Positions 12,610-25,740 of a DNA stretch of 64,000 nt are shown here, piece after piece. A model generated the notes under the pieces. It was not told the DNA's origin. It ran no database searches and saw only the letters and a list, made by a program, of their open reading frames with translations. This DNA comes from Atopsyche davidsoni (Eukaryota > Arthropoda > Insecta > Trichoptera > Hydrobiosidae): assembly GCA_022113835.1 (NCBI GenBank), contig JAILWY010000007.1, forward strand, positions 6,034,001-6,098,000. The letters are read 5' to 3'. Position 1 is the stretch's first letter; every line of letters starts with the position of its first letter. The position numbers and the translations under genes were made by a program.

Positions 12610-12690
12610 ATTCAGCTGTACGGACGGGAATTGAGCCGAGGACCTCTCAACCGAAGGTCCAGTATCCAGCCGCAGTATCATTACTGTATT
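12610..12690 (-). repeat. SINE-like tRNA-derived fragment
   Basis: On the minus strand, GGCTCAATTCCC (12626-12637) matches a polymerase III B box (GGTTCRANNCC) and is preceded by GGTCCTCG and by CTGGATACTGGACC, giving a tRNA-like arrangement common in insect SINE heads. The A box is degenerate and no terminal duplication was found. The cloverleaf is not intact, so this is not a functional tRNA gene. Confidence 0.4.
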
Positions 12691-14686
12691 AATGCTTTAA
12701 AAAACGTAAAAACATGTTTAAATCTAAACTAAACCGGAAAGTTGATTTAATTGCCATTCAAATATTTCAATCGCTCGAGTATATTCAAGGCAGTAATTTT
12801 GTAAAGAAGTAGAAAGAAAGATGGAGTTGACACAATCTATGGTGGTCAACTTTTATTTGAAAAAAAAAAGTATTGTTACTCTTATATATTTCAATCATAA
12901 ACGCATTAAGTACACTCCCTATTGAACCAACTCCCCCAAAATATTTAAAATTATTTATCGGCGATTATTCCCTTCAGAAGAATCTGGGAGCCGATAGAAT
13001 ACCAAGTAGGTCAAAGTGTTCTTCTTTTTTACAATTTTAATGGTCCAAATAAGTCTTCAACTTAAAATTAAATTTGAAAGTTTAATCTCTCGTGAATTTA
13101 ACAGAAAAAAGGAAATTATGATCTACTATTATAATATCTAAGAAAATTATAATTCTAAAATTAAAGGAAAGTTTTACGCGTCAATTCGAAAGAACTTTTT
13201 CATAATATCTTAGCAAAAATATCTCAAGAAAATTCACGCTCCCTGCGCGGACCTCGCTACGGCAATACGACTTATTTAAAAGGTCAAGAAATCAAGTGAT
13301 ACTAAAGCGTTGATTTTCCTTCTTATTGAATAATCAAGAAATATGGCAGACCACCCACCCGCAAACACTTTTTTCAAAGCAGCTGCTGGTAAAAAAAAAA
13401 AAAAATATTTTGATATTTTTGTAATTATTTTTAAAGGCTTGTTAATCTGACAACTTATATGTGTCATTGCTGATTTCATATTAAAAAATAAGAGTGCGCG
13501 AGAGAAAAATTCTAAATAAAACGCAAAATTTGAAAGGGGAAATGACATGACGTTTAAAATTGTAAAAACGTTTCAAAACAGCGTAAAATATACAGTGCGG
13601 ATAACCCCGTACGATTAATTTAAAAGGCTTTCATGTTTCTGTTTTAATTAAAGAGAGACGTCAACAAAACTGCCCCGACGTAAATGAAGAATATCGACGC
13701 ACAAACAGCGGCGCCCGCCACCAGCGCGGCCACGCGGGCGCCGTGCCGGTGGACAAGGAAAACGGAGCAATTGGATAAAAAATATGTATTGAAACAAAAA
13801 AAACGTCCTCTTTATATATATTTTCGGGACGATTTAAAAACAAATTCCACAATATAAAAAATACAAGTATTTTAAATATTAGAATTTGATAATTAATTGC
13901 AGAAATATCAATCACCTGATTAATCCTAAAAAAATTCACTGTCTCTAAAAACCCTCATATCGATAAACACTGAACCAAACAATCGGCAAGTGTCTCATCG
14001 TTTAACGAAAAGTCGTGAATTTCCTCGGGTTTTTCAGTAATTTTAAAATTGTAACATTTATCAGGTTTTTAAAACAGTGGAGGTCATTTTTGTGATGGCT
14101 ATAGTCGTATACTCAGAATGATTTATGAATTATAAAAAAAGCAATAAAAATCAATCAAAAAATTGTCAGTTAAAACATAATTGTTGTTAATAAATTTCAA
14201 TAAATTCTTAATCATTTGTATTATAGCATGTATTTTGTATAAAATGATGATTTTACATTATTGTATTTTATGCAACAAAGCCAAATGCATTGTTAAAAGT
14301 ATAAAATAATATAATATGTTAATAAAAGCATTAACATTAGTGTTTTATAACTATATGCTCACGTCCGCAACATACTGAACAAAGTTGAAACACGTTGAAA
14401 ATATAAATTATGCTGATTTTTTTTAACATGTGCTAGATATATTCGGAGAAAAATTTTACTCGAATTGTTTTTGTTTCCTTCAAACATTGTGTCCCAATTA
14501 CATTCAGACATCTGTCTTTTCCTGTGGGCAGCCCTCGATTTGTAATTATTATACAGCTCATTTGGGTTATCTATGCATTGGTGTGTTCCCTTAGTCGAAT
14601 TACTTGTAAAACTAAAATATATCAAGATAGTTTTTTTTTTTAGATCAAATTAAATGGCGACAGCTCACACAAAATTCCTTGTTAGT
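12691..14686. other. AT-rich non-coding stretch with one GC island
   Basis: Frames on the minus strand at 13276-13548 and 13661-13939 are Phe/Leu-rich translations of AT-rich DNA without domains. A GC/CpG island at about 13690-13760 is embedded in the second. Nothing else is seen. Confidence 0.5.
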
Positions 14687-14730
14687 GAAGAAGAAGAAGA
14701 AGAAGAAAAAAAAAAAAAAAAAAAAAAAAA
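14687..14730 (+). repeat. (GAA)7 followed by A25 purine tract
   Basis: Seven GAA units run into 25 consecutive A, giving a 44-base pure purine tract. It may be the decayed tail of a retroposed element, but no element body was recognised upstream. Confidence 0.9.
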
Positions 14731-15663
14731 GCTAAATGCGCCCCGAACACGGTAAGTCATTAGTTTAAAAAATTTCAACTGCGTGTAGGTAAGAAAACTC
14801 ACGCCACTACTTTGATTATTTTTCAAATTTATCTTTGGATTTTGGGTTGATTTACGTAATAGAGGTCTTCAGACTCCTCTAACGACCCCTCCGGAGGACT
14901 TCGGCGTTTTATTCCCCAAAAGCACACCTCAAAAAGGAATCGCGGATAATACGGTCTATTTCAGGAAGTTTATTGACATAATTATGTTAAAGGCGCGCCC
15001 CTAAAAACTTTCATTTTTTAGTTTATCTTAACGACTTTTACTTTGTTATGGTGGAATGTGGTCGGGCGTCGTTGGGCCACCGCCGGGGAGGCTGCCGCGC
15101 GGGCCTGCGGGCCTGGACTCGCTAACTCACCTCTGAGGGTCATTCGGCCACGCAAAGAAATGTCAGAACACACATTAAGAACAACGGACTATTTCAATGT
15201 TTATTCAATATGTAAACGATTAACTTTAAAAAGATTATTTTGAATTAGGAACTGTATTCAAGTCCACTGTTACTTCAGGAGAACTATAAATTTTTTAAAG
15301 TATTTTTTGTATTTTCTTCGGTAGGATTTCTACAGCATTAGTGGTTAAATTTACTCTTTTTTTAATTAAGATAAATTGATCTGTTGAAAATTAAAGCAAC
15401 TGGCGTGATTTGACGAAATTCCATTCCATTATTCTTCATCGAAGGTAGTTAGTTTTTGCACAAAAGTTTTGCAAAGTTGTATCCGAAGATTTTGACAACT
15501 GGGACTAAGTTTATCGACGAATATCTAAGGCTTCAAGAATGAAACGTAATAAAGTATTAAAAATTTAAAATAAGTTGAATTTATTTGGTAGCATTATATA
15601 TAAATGCAATAGTCGTATCGAGTCAAGAGATTTCAGAGACCGTATAATCAAATTTTCCTTATT
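14731..15663. other. Non-coding stretch with GC island
   Basis: A CpG-rich block at about 15050-15120 lies in an open frame of 66 codons (15043-15243) with no recognisable domain and an abrupt shift to A/T-rich codons, which argues against coding. The rest is AT-rich. Confidence 0.45.
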
Positions 15664-15730
15664 CAAGTTCCTCTCTTTAAAGAAGGGGTTGGTGACCATT
15701 TCATTGAAAATATGTTTGTCCTGAACCAGT
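15664..15730 (+). repeat. Dispersed repeat family A, copy 3 (partial, inverted)
   Basis: CAAGTTCCTCTCTTTAAAG, then GGTTGGTGACCATTTCATTG and CTGAACCAG, match the minus strand of 19675-19750 in the same order, so this copy is inverted relative to the other two. Only one end of the family is present. A 72-codon minus-strand frame (15565-15783) crosses it; no known domain is seen. Confidence 0.65.
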
Positions 15731-16070
15731 TTTACTAATTCAGCTGTACTTCCGATTTCAAGACACTGGCGCAAATTCTCCATCTACGATAGTTTTCCCT
15801 TCCAATGACTATTTTTTTTTTTCGATTTTCCCTAGAAAATCAGCTGAAGTAGGCTATATTTATAGTTTTGAAAAATATAGCCAGAAAGGATACCTTTTTT
15901 TTATCATCTCCAGGAGTTCTCAATATTTGCGAATTCTGTTGAAAACTATTTCATTTGTGACATAGTCAAATTTTCTACTGGCGTTAATACGTATTGATAC
16001 GTTGAGATTTTATGCAACATAACGATCTACAAGCAAGTAAGGTAAGTAGCATAGGTCTGATATGATATAG

Positions 16071-16270
16071 CCTCCAGTGTTCGGCATTGATTTCCCTCAT
16101 CCTTTATCAGAAGTAAGAGTTCTTTCCAGACTGGCAGACGGCAGCACAGCAGTCATAAATCCAGCGACCCACAAACACTGGGAGCCTCTAGAATCAATAG
16201 TTTTTATGCGCCGAGTTTTGGCAGACTTGGACTGTGCGGCCTCCTACGAGGAATCGATCTGCGTTACGTA
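16071..16270 (+). CDS. Unrecognised short open frame with protein-like composition
   Basis: From 16071 the frame reads PPVFGIDFPHPLSEV... through ...INPATHKHWEPLES and ends ...EESICVT, stopping about 16269. It has about 66 codons, no ATG at its start, and a clearly higher G+C and more balanced residue use than neighbouring frames. An AG (CCTCCAG) sits just before it, so it might be an internal or terminal exon, or a remnant of a transposon protein. I do not recognise the family. With no start, no partner exons and no domain, the call is weak. Confidence 0.25.
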
Positions 16271-16274
16271 AATA

Positions 16275-19200
16275 CACTCCGGAAGATGGGGAGGGAAAAA
16301 CCCAAGGAGGTGCGATTATTTCTGGAAATTAGCTATTGACTGGGGATCCGTTCTAGAAGATTATTAACGTACGAAAAAAACATCTTTTTGGTGTATCTCT
16401 AAGTAAAATCTCTCTTTATATGTTTAGAGTTGATAAGATTTTCTGCGCTACCAATTAATTTATTTGTGGGTTTTATTCGGTCGGTCTTAAAATTTTAGCG
16501 TACATCCACGAATGCGTCTTTTTGCAATGCAAATGGCCGTAAATGACACCATAAATAGTAGCGTCTTTAAAATGCAGTAAAATATACGATTTCTCTTTTA
16601 AAGCCCCGAAGAATGGGTATACCACTACCACTCTGCAAATATCGAATGAAAACGCTGGAATTTGTTTACTCTGGTCTCACTTTAGGGGTAGAATTTTGAG
16701 GCGCTTAGCAGTTGGCTGTGGGGTGCTCGCTAAACCATAGAGGCAAAAGAAGAGGTAAGATTAAACTCTCATAAAAATATTATTAGCAATTTGTTAGTCG
16801 GGGTTACTCCGCACTATGTATCAGTTAAGCCGTACCAAGATTAATCGTTTTTCCTTAAGAAAAATCCGATAACACCAATTGATTTGAAGGAAATACAAGT
16901 TTTAGGATATGTTAAGGCAGAGAATCCACTAAAGATATATTCTACGAAGGGATTTGTTCATAATCCATCAATCATCTCTTTCTTAAGGATAAAAAGAACT
17001 AACTTCGATTAGTCGGTGGCCTGAATGAGGTCAGTCGTTAGCTTCGTGCGTTTTCGTACAGAGCCGAATCCTCACGAACTTAAAATGAATCAACTTCGGC
17101 TAATTTGTGGCCAATGTTAAAGCTCACTTAGATATTTCATAAATAAATTGGATAGAAAATATGCATTTAACTTTGACACTTGGATATAAAATCATAAACA
17201 AAATGTACTTACATTCTACAATTAAAAACTGTAAAGTTGCAATAATTACATATTATACAATTTGGAGGTGCAGTGTATACAAAAAATTTAACCCTTGAGT
17301 GTATTCATAGAACTTTACAAATTCATTAAATAATACTATCTGTTAAATATATAAATAGTAAGTATATAAATAAACAAAGTTTTAAACTTATTTACTATTT
17401 AAACTGTTATTTTACTATATAAATTATAAACTGTTTATTTTAAATATTAGGTTTATATTAGCTTATTTATTTATAGCACTTTAGTGCTACAATTGTTTTT
17501 TCACGTACGATATTATTTAAACTGAACTTATCGTGATAAATATTATTTAAAAATAAATAAATGAAAGTTAAACCAGCGATTTATTTTTTGATATTTTTTC
17601 ACATAAACAAAATATTAATCTGTAAAAATTCTAAGCCACAGAAATGAAAGCTGAGAAACGTCTATTGTATTTTGAGACCAAATTGTAGACACTACTAAAT
17701 TATCTGAAAAAAAAAAAACAATTTCAAAACAGAGAGCATGAAAAACATTCAAAAAAGAGTTGATCAATAATACAGAGTATTCTTGGAAGCGTAAAATATA
17801 CAAGGCAATTTTCCTCATAAAAATATAATAAGGAAAAAACTAGAACGTCTAGCCGGCTTTATGGAACCCTCCGTAAAAAGGTTCGCCACCCCTGCCGCCA
17901 GTACTGCGAGGCACCCTAGCAACTAAATTATGCGAACTTTTATTGGGACAGCCAGGGATGGACAACCGTTTTTTATTGCGAGTGGATTTTTATGTTACTT
18001 ATATCGTTGTTAGGTGATTCAGATATTGATAGGCAATTCGGTTTAACGGTGAAATGTGAAATATATTACTTTTTTGATATGCTCTTTTAAATGTACGGGG
18101 AATCGTGCACACTGCAATGCATACATTATGAGAAAATGATATTGTTTAAATAAATTAAATAAAATTTCTAAATTCTTTTATATTCATTTGTTATATTACA
18201 GTAGGTCTTAGATCTAATGTTGTGGTGAGGTGTGTGGCTATCCCAGTCCAGCGCGCAAGTAGATATTGTTTAGCTATACTCCTATTAATAATCCATTGAA
18301 TACGAAATAAATATGTACTTAAAATGGATGAGTATACGCGTTGATTGAAATAAATAAATATATATATATATATATATATTATTCACGTACGCTTATATTT
18401 TCTATTTGAACTATTTAACAAGCATTTAATATATCAAATTAATTTTTATATCAAAACTCCTGTAAACAGATGGAACTGAACAGTCAATTTTGTTAAATCC
18501 TAGTAGAATTTGTAGTAAACGGAGTTTTTGAAAGCGTTTCTTTATTGTATATATATAAAAGCCTTAATGTCCAGCCATCGATTCGTATTAGGATGACTCG
18601 GGCCAGTCCCGCCCTAATCGTGACGGACGACCCGGAGGCTGCAGCCGCGGCGGGGCGCGGGGACAGGCGCGGCGGCCTGGGAATTCATACACAATAGTTA
18701 TTATCGTATGAAAATAGTTGTGTGTTTTGTCCCTATTGGGTTAGGGAACTTTGTTATTTAATGTGATAATAACGTATCAAAGGATGTTAGTTAGGAGTGG
18801 ATTAGCAGCGTTACTGCATAATTTATGAGGTCTATCGAAATTATGATCATTAATCGCTTCTTCTGGGAATCGCTTGCGCTGCTGAAGCTGGGGTGCGATC
18901 AATGTGCCGCTTCCAGGTGAGCTTCAATAAGGGATACGACCTCTGAGTAAAATACGTGTGCTCGAGTTTGTACGTTCAATTGCATGATTTGACGCAAATT
19001 GTCGATATAATTTCCATAAGCATTTAGGTTTATTATTCGTCTTCACACCACTAGAAAACATAATAAGATTTTATTTTCGATTATATAAATCTATTCAGTA
19101 GTACCTTACTCTTTTACAATCCTTTTTGTCTGCAAGTTTTGGTCGGAAGTACAGCGCATAACCGACATAAAAAATATACCAAAAGTTCCAAAATGTAAAA

Positions 19201-19502
19201 AACGTAAATAAAACAAAAATAAATTCATCCATCCGCGGCCGCATAAATCCCCGTCCGTCCCTGCTAATAAATAGAAAAGGACAATTTTTACGGCCGGCAT
19301 TTTAAAAAGAATGTCGACATTCTCCCGAACGGTTGGTTTATGCGACGATCGTGCTCTGAGCGCTTCCGCGGGGGTTACGAGAGCTCCCCATTGTGCAGAG
19401 AATCACGTCAAATACTCGCCGACGCGGGAACAAAAACCCATTGCTTTCAACACTCTTAAATAAACCTCCCCGCTCTCCCCATTCTGTTGCTGTACCTTGA
19501 GC
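16275..19502. other. AT-rich non-coding stretch with GC island and TA tract
   Basis: A/T-rich simple sequence dominates, especially 17330-17560. A short TA microsatellite lies at 18361-18379. A CpG-dense island at about 18595-18685 is followed by TTCCAGGTGAGC at 18913-18924, a donor-like word without an associated frame of note. CAG-rich and GATCATTAATC-type homeodomain-like words lie near 18840-18860. Confidence 0.45.
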
Positions 19503-19750
19503 GTGTGTAAAGGATCGGTAATGGAGTAGTGGACTTGAAAATAATGTGGAGGGATGTGGTCTGGAAGTACCTTGTCGAGGTAGGGGGACTTCTGATATTG
19601 TTTCTGAAGCTTGCTGCAGAAAGAGTGCTGTAGAAGGACCCGGGGATCCACTACACTATTTTCCTCTTATAAAACTATGAACACTGGTTCAGTATAAGTA
19701 TATGCTCAGTGAAATGGTCGCCAACCTCCTCTGAGGAGAGGCACTTGATG
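19503..19750 (-). repeat. Dispersed repeat family A, copy 2
   Basis: This is the best-preserved copy of family A: it shares five ordered blocks with 8804-9101 and, at its right end, matches 15664-15730 in inverted form. The minus strand reads ...YFQVHYSITDPLHTLK..., parallel to QVHYSINDPLHTFK in copy 1. The terminal CCTCCTCTGAGGAGAGG is self-complementary. No terminal inverted repeat or poly(A) tail was found, and the class is unknown. Confidence 0.75.
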
Positions 19751-22700
19751 AAGAAGAAATAAACCGAATCGATATACCGCTGTATCCAACAAATACCATA
19801 GCAACGTGATTATTTATACAATTTTGCTTATTTTCAAATACTTCATTTAAAAATTTCATAGAAGAACCAAAGACCCTAAACCAGGGTAAATGTAAAGATT
19901 TATTCAAAAGTCTGTTTTTTTGTAAGTGACCCACCCTTATTGCCAAAGGCTTTTAAAGGAATTTGAAAATGTCACCCACCCTAGACGAAAACATTTACTT
20001 TTCAATATAAATATTGTTACCTCGTTGATTTTATAATAAGTTGGTATCTTGAATTAAATTACTTTTTGTTGTATAAAAACAAACGAAAAATATTTCAAAT
20101 CAAATATATATAAAATTTCAATATTAAATATGCCAATTGTTTATTTATTTAACCAAATCATAAATAAAGCTCAAATTTATTTATTTAAATATGAGAAAAC
20201 TTTGATTTATTTAATAAACAACGATATTCGGTGGTTATTAATTTAATGTTATTTTTATAAATTAACATTTCTTAAAAATATATCGATTTATTTTTTGATT
20301 CTCGACAAAATATGTTTAAAGAAAAATAAATTGGATAATACACTAAGAAGTAGATTTATTTAAAGAAAGGTGTTATATGTTGTTACTAGAGAGACAATTT
20401 AGATGAAGACTACATTAAACTTGATAGAAATAGTCTAAAATAAATGGCTGAAGGTACAATCTATAAATTCCTCTTCCTTAAAAGGTTTGGGAAACGAGAA
20501 AAGGGGAAGGAGGACAAATATGTTTATTTTGCAGAAAAAAATAGTAAAGGCATTATTTTAAACTATATCTTAAAATGAAATATCCATATGTTAATAATAA
20601 TTTTATATTTAAGAGAAATTAGCTAAAAGCAGTAAAGTGTTAAACGTTTTTATTCGAAAACAATTTTTTTTATATTTTAGAACAGACAAAGTCTATTAAA
20701 TATTATATTTACTTGGCAACAAAACTTTCAACTAAATAAAATCTTTTTTACAAAACGTCGAGTTGCGGTGGTTGAGAGTTCAGAATTACACAGGGAGTCC
20801 TTCAAATTTACTGCATGGGTTTATTCCCGGCTTAACGGTACATTGTCATCGCGAGGCCTTCCATTTCATACGAGGGCTGCGATTGGACTCGGGGATTAGC
20901 GGTCTGCATTTGCATATGCCTAAACGGCCGAAACGGGGAGGCTTCCGGCACAGAGATTAGAGCCACCGTACGCGGCCAGGGGCGGCACCGATAGGGCGGG
21001 GCGGAGGACACGACTCCGTATTTATCAAATTGAAAAATTCCGTCTCATAAAAATAATAGGATCATCTATTGATGTATACATCGACGTAGCAGCAAACAAG
21101 TTGACGCCAATTTATTACAAGCGAATTTCTCAAAGAACCAGGATACAATAAGTTTTATTGGAGGAGTCAAAAATACCATTAAAATATAAAATAACAAAAA
21201 AAATTACTACAAATAAATTACTAATGGACAAAGGTAACACATAAAAATCCTATAAAACAATTAGCTGGACCAATCACATTATTTCCATTTTAGATTTATT
21301 CTTCTATAGTAAAAAATATCTGCAACAATAAAAAAGCAACTTCTTTTTAACGAGCTAAGTAATTATTAAATTAGTCAAATCAAAAATTTTATAAGCCTAG
21401 AAAAAAATATCATTTATTTTTGGGGAAAGAGAAAAATGTGTTGTAATAAATTTAAAAAAAGGTACAAGTATTGATAACAAATTAACTAAGCTTTTATTAT
21501 AAAAAAAGACTACATTTTACTAAGCAGAATCCTTGGATGCAAATTGCACGAAATGTATTAAAATACCCAATTTTTTCCCGCTTTATATATTATTATTTTT
21601 ATATTGTCATTATTTTTAAATTACCACGTAACGCATTGTTTTGTGAAAAACATTGTTCAGTATTACATTTATTCTGAATTAAGTGCTATTCATATCATCA
21701 TGCCATCGAGTGGAGATTACAGATAATTTAATATTTGAAATTGAAAAACAAAGCAGTATCAAAAACCTTAAACCCAGTTTCTAGCCCGGCACCTTATTAT
21801 TCGTAAGCAGGTGTGCTACTTTGTGAATCACGAAGCCGTTTATAGAAAGGTAAATTGGCTAAATTCTTGTAAATATGTCACCCAAAACGTTTCCAAAAAC
21901 ACCGGCCTGCAGGTACACAAAATGGCGCACACTGAGCCCGCGTTTGTGTGCATACATGTTAATAGCAAAATTAAATTCGGCGTGTGCAGATTGGATTATC
22001 CCCGCAGAGCGGCGGGGCATTGTCGGCTGGCTCGGAGAGTGCGGTGTAGCGATACAATTATTTTCCCTAATCCCGATAATACCCTGTCGCTTTGATTGAC
22101 TTAATTGTATGGCTCTGATACTTGTGGAACGAACCGATCGTGCATTTGTGTTGCAGATTGTATGCAGCTTACGCGCATTGAACAGCGCTTATTTAGGAAC
22201 GAATACCAAAAATTATTTAGAGGACGCACGAGCTTCGACTGTCGCATAGTATAGCGCTCAATACTTTTGATTTCTAGACAGTTATCAACTATACACTTTA
22301 AATTTCATTTCAATACTCCCGATTGTCATGCATCAGACTGTAGAAAGGTTTTCATAACTAGATTATTTCAAATTTAATATATTCTTGGAGCTGAAAGCAG
22401 AAACAAGGCATTCGAGGCAGTTGCAACTTTGTATAGTTAGTTAGTCTCTGCAATTTGCTTTGTCGGATAAAAGAAAATCATATGAAAATTTCTTTAGATA
22501 TTTTCCTACAGTTCTAGTCGCTGTTTTTTGTTTTCAAATGAGAAATAACAAATAATGCCCTCGCAAGTAGGGCATAAAGATATTTTTTGACAAATTCAAT
22601 TTCCGATGAGATATTTTATTTCGATATTGTAAATATAATATTCATCATTTGAATCTCAAAAGCAAATTATTGTTTTTTTAACAAATGTTGTAGATAATTA

Positions 22701-24494
22701 TTTCGGTTTCTCTTATATAATTATTGTAAGATTCATCAGCGCCGAGTGAATAGTTACCCGAGATACAGTACAAACAACACAGTAAACACCCGCAATACTC
22801 AATGAACTTACTCCATAATTTGTCAGCACTCCGAAGTCTGGGTAGAAGCAATTATGAGTTCATTCGAGTCTAAATCAAAAACAAATTCGACTGTATCCTA
22901 AGCCGTTTATATTTGGGTCGACATTAGTTTCAGTGTCCCTAATATGTACAGACGGGCGGTTTAGTCCCAAATATGGACTCGCCCGGTTAGTTACCCGGTA
23001 TAGTGAGTCCAAGGCAGATTGCGCCAACGGCCAAACAAACTTACACTGATTTCTGTATACATCGCACGGAATGACAATATGAAATAAAAAATATATTATT
23101 TGTAGTTTACGTTACATAATATTTGTAAATTATTCAAAATTTGCAGTAATGCTTCTAAATAAAATATATACTAAAAATGTATTTTTTTATGTGGCGTTGG
23201 CGTCGAATGAAAAGGATATTGTCAATAGCAAAACTACAAAACCGGTAGATCTGAATATTGGAAATGGGCCCTGAACTAAAATATAAATAAGTTGTGTTGA
23301 TATAAATTATGTATACTCCTATTTTTCAAGCATAATATTGCAGTCATATAAAATATGAACAGTGCAAGATTACATGATACTACATAGCATGATTTACAGT
23401 AAAATTATAGACATGAGATTTTCAAGTATTTTAGGCGGCTCTGCAAAATGCACCGAATGAGAAGATTTTTGGGCACCAGCAGCTGGTGTCGGAGGATCTA
23501 ATTTTCACCTAAGCGGTGCTTCCGCACTGTGAGCACTGCGAATGCAGATCTGTGTGCGAGTCGTAAACAGATTTGCAAAATAGCTATGAGAGGACTCGCT
23601 GTGTGCTCATTACCCACTGCAGTGCCGCGCTTCGCAGCTAATTAGAGAGGCTCTAGGACGCCTCGTCATGCCTTTGGTTTAAATATAGTCATTGTCCCAG
23701 AAAAGATGTGAAAAATACTAGAGCTCTAAGTAGCACAGTCCGGATCGCGACCAGGGTTTGATATTTTGATGTACAAGACTGAATTTATAATTATACAACA
23801 CACAAGTTTGTCGAGAGGTAATCATGTTGTTTATTTCAGGGATTGGAACTTTGCATAACAACTATGAAATATATTTTGGAACCCAAAAATTCTGCCCGTA
23901 TTTACCGTTGAGAACGTTTAAGTAAATTATTGTAATAGAAAACCGCACAATACAACCAGGCAGTGAGCCGCGGGCAGGACGTCCCCGCCCGCGAATGTTC
24001 AATCTGTCTAATGGCTTAAATAAAACGGTGCAGCACAGGACCTACACGGCAGGCATTGTTGCTGAAACCCACTATATAGAATATTAAAAATGGTAAATAC
24101 AAAATAACGATATGATAAAACAATATTGGCGTTATTAAAAAAGAGACTAAGTACAATATCTGAACTGCGTCAGAGTTAGTTGACCAAATTAAAAAAAAAA
24201 TGTGGATTTTGTATCGTGTATACATGTAATCACGTGTCATACATGTGTCACGGACAAAATTGAAAAAATAATTTATTTAAACTGAAACGAGTTTAAAGTA
24301 ATAATAAACTACGTATAGCACACGCATTCAGGACACAAGGAATTTTTTTTACTCAATATTGAATATTTCAAGAAACCTTTACGACTGAATAAACTGATAG
24401 TTTTTTTTTATTATTACGCTGACTTGTTTTGAGGGCGCGTTCAAACTAAAATGCTTACAGCCTTAACCGGGTCATAGGAAATATTCATAGCTAC
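19751..24494. other. AT-rich non-coding stretch with GC islands and a Pho/YY1 site
   Basis: 20000-20760 is very A/T-rich with many TTTATTTA words. A GC island at about 20860-21010 holds CATTTGCATATGC and CGGCCGAAACGGGGAGG. CAAAATGGCGC (Pho/YY1) lies at 21918-21928 beside a GC patch at 21985-22050. A GC near-palindrome at 23970-23992 (GCGGGC...GGACGTCC...GCCCGC) could form a hairpin. Frames are short and without domains. Confidence 0.5.
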
Positions 24495-25140
24495 TTGACA
24501 TCTGAATTTACTAAGAGGAAAGCGAGAGACTACTCGGCAGAGACGCGCAGCCAAAGTGATATCCCAGACGTGACGTCATTTTCCATTAAAACAAAATACA
24601 GGACGGAGGAGCGCACGGGCGCCGGCGCCGGGACGCCCCTGCCGCAGTCGGGCCACAGTCGGAATAATAAAGCGGGCAATAACTCAGCGGAGGCCACGCG
24701 CTCATACGCCGAATGAAAAGTCCCCGTCCAAGTAATTTCAGAAAATACCTCCGGCCGGTGCAGCATTTCTCTCTTCTGAGCGTTCTGAGTTGGGACCCTT
24801 CAGGTTTGTGACACTTGTCAAATGTGCCGTAGAAACCCTCTGACTGACCCCCCCTCTCCAAGAACAAAACCCTATTAAGTTTCTCCCCAGTTTTTCTGAG
24901 TGCGTAACTGGGCTATACTGGTTTAAAGAATTTATTGTGATTCTCGTAACAAAAGAAGTGACTATCATTGAAAATATTAAAAAGTGCCAAGGGACATATA
25001 GTTTATTTTGCAAATTTGTAGGAAATTGAATATTTGCACAGAATATAAATGAGAGCGACGCGACATAGCGCTCTGTATTACGAACGCGTACAGTCAAATA
25101 GTTCGTCGCGTAAATAATGTACTAGGAAACAGAATCACAG
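24495..25140. promoter_or_regulatory. GC-rich block with CRE palindrome; candidate regulatory element
   Basis: Overlapping frames on both strands (73 to 119 codons) arise because the block is poor in stops, not because of any domain. A perfect TGACGTCA lies at 24571-24578, and CpG-dense sequence at 24600-24720. Composition resembles the other GC islands. Function is inference. Confidence 0.35.
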
Positions 25141-25740
25141 AATATGGTACCTGTCATGTAAGATGCTTGAAAACCAGGAGCAGAGAGGTGCTTCCATGTC
25201 AAGTTTACCAAAGGAAGATTCCACGAAAAGATTTGATTGGAAAACTTGTTCATATTCAGTGAGATAAAGTACATGTCTTATTTCAAGGAGTTGATATGGA
25301 AAAAACTATAAGTTTGCAGTAATCAATATTTTATATTAAAATCAATTAGTTCGCCTGAGATTTACGAATAGTAAAATCAATTTTTTTATTTTTATTATGG
25401 GTTATTTTTATCTGGTTCCCGAACAGCTCAGTGAGATATAAACTACAAAAATAAGTCATGGAAGTTTAATGATCCACATTATTTTATTTCACCAAGTTAA
25501 TTTCATCCAAATGACGTTTTTTCATCTTGTTAGTCGTAGTTTTTGGAGAAATATTTTTCAGAAACAGAGCGTTAATCAATGAGCAGGGCAATCAATCACA
25601 TAACACATGTTCGCAATAAAAAAAACAGCTGATTACATTTGGTTTAGTGTTAAAAACAGAACGTTTAATAAAAAAAAATGTGCTTTAGTTGACACAAACG
25701 CAAACATTTTGGAAATTTCATCTTGCAAATGGAGATCGGA
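25141..25740. other. Non-coding stretch with a decayed coding-like fragment
   Basis: From about 25156 one plus-strand frame reads CHVRCLKTRSREVLPCQVYQ, then RKIPRKDLIGKLVHIQ, a stop, and DKVHVLFQGVDMEKTISLQ in the same frame. The protein-like text broken by a stop suggests a transposon or gene remnant, but I do not recognise it. The rest is AT-rich. Confidence 0.3.

Noticed and set aside
18840..18924. Possible exon ending CTTCCAG|GTGAGC
   Set aside because: The short frame before it has no acceptor or recognisable protein; a single donor word is common by chance.
24495..25097. Overlapping frames of 73 to 119 codons on both strands
   Set aside because: GC-rich, stop-poor DNA opens several frames at once; none has a domain or codon bias.
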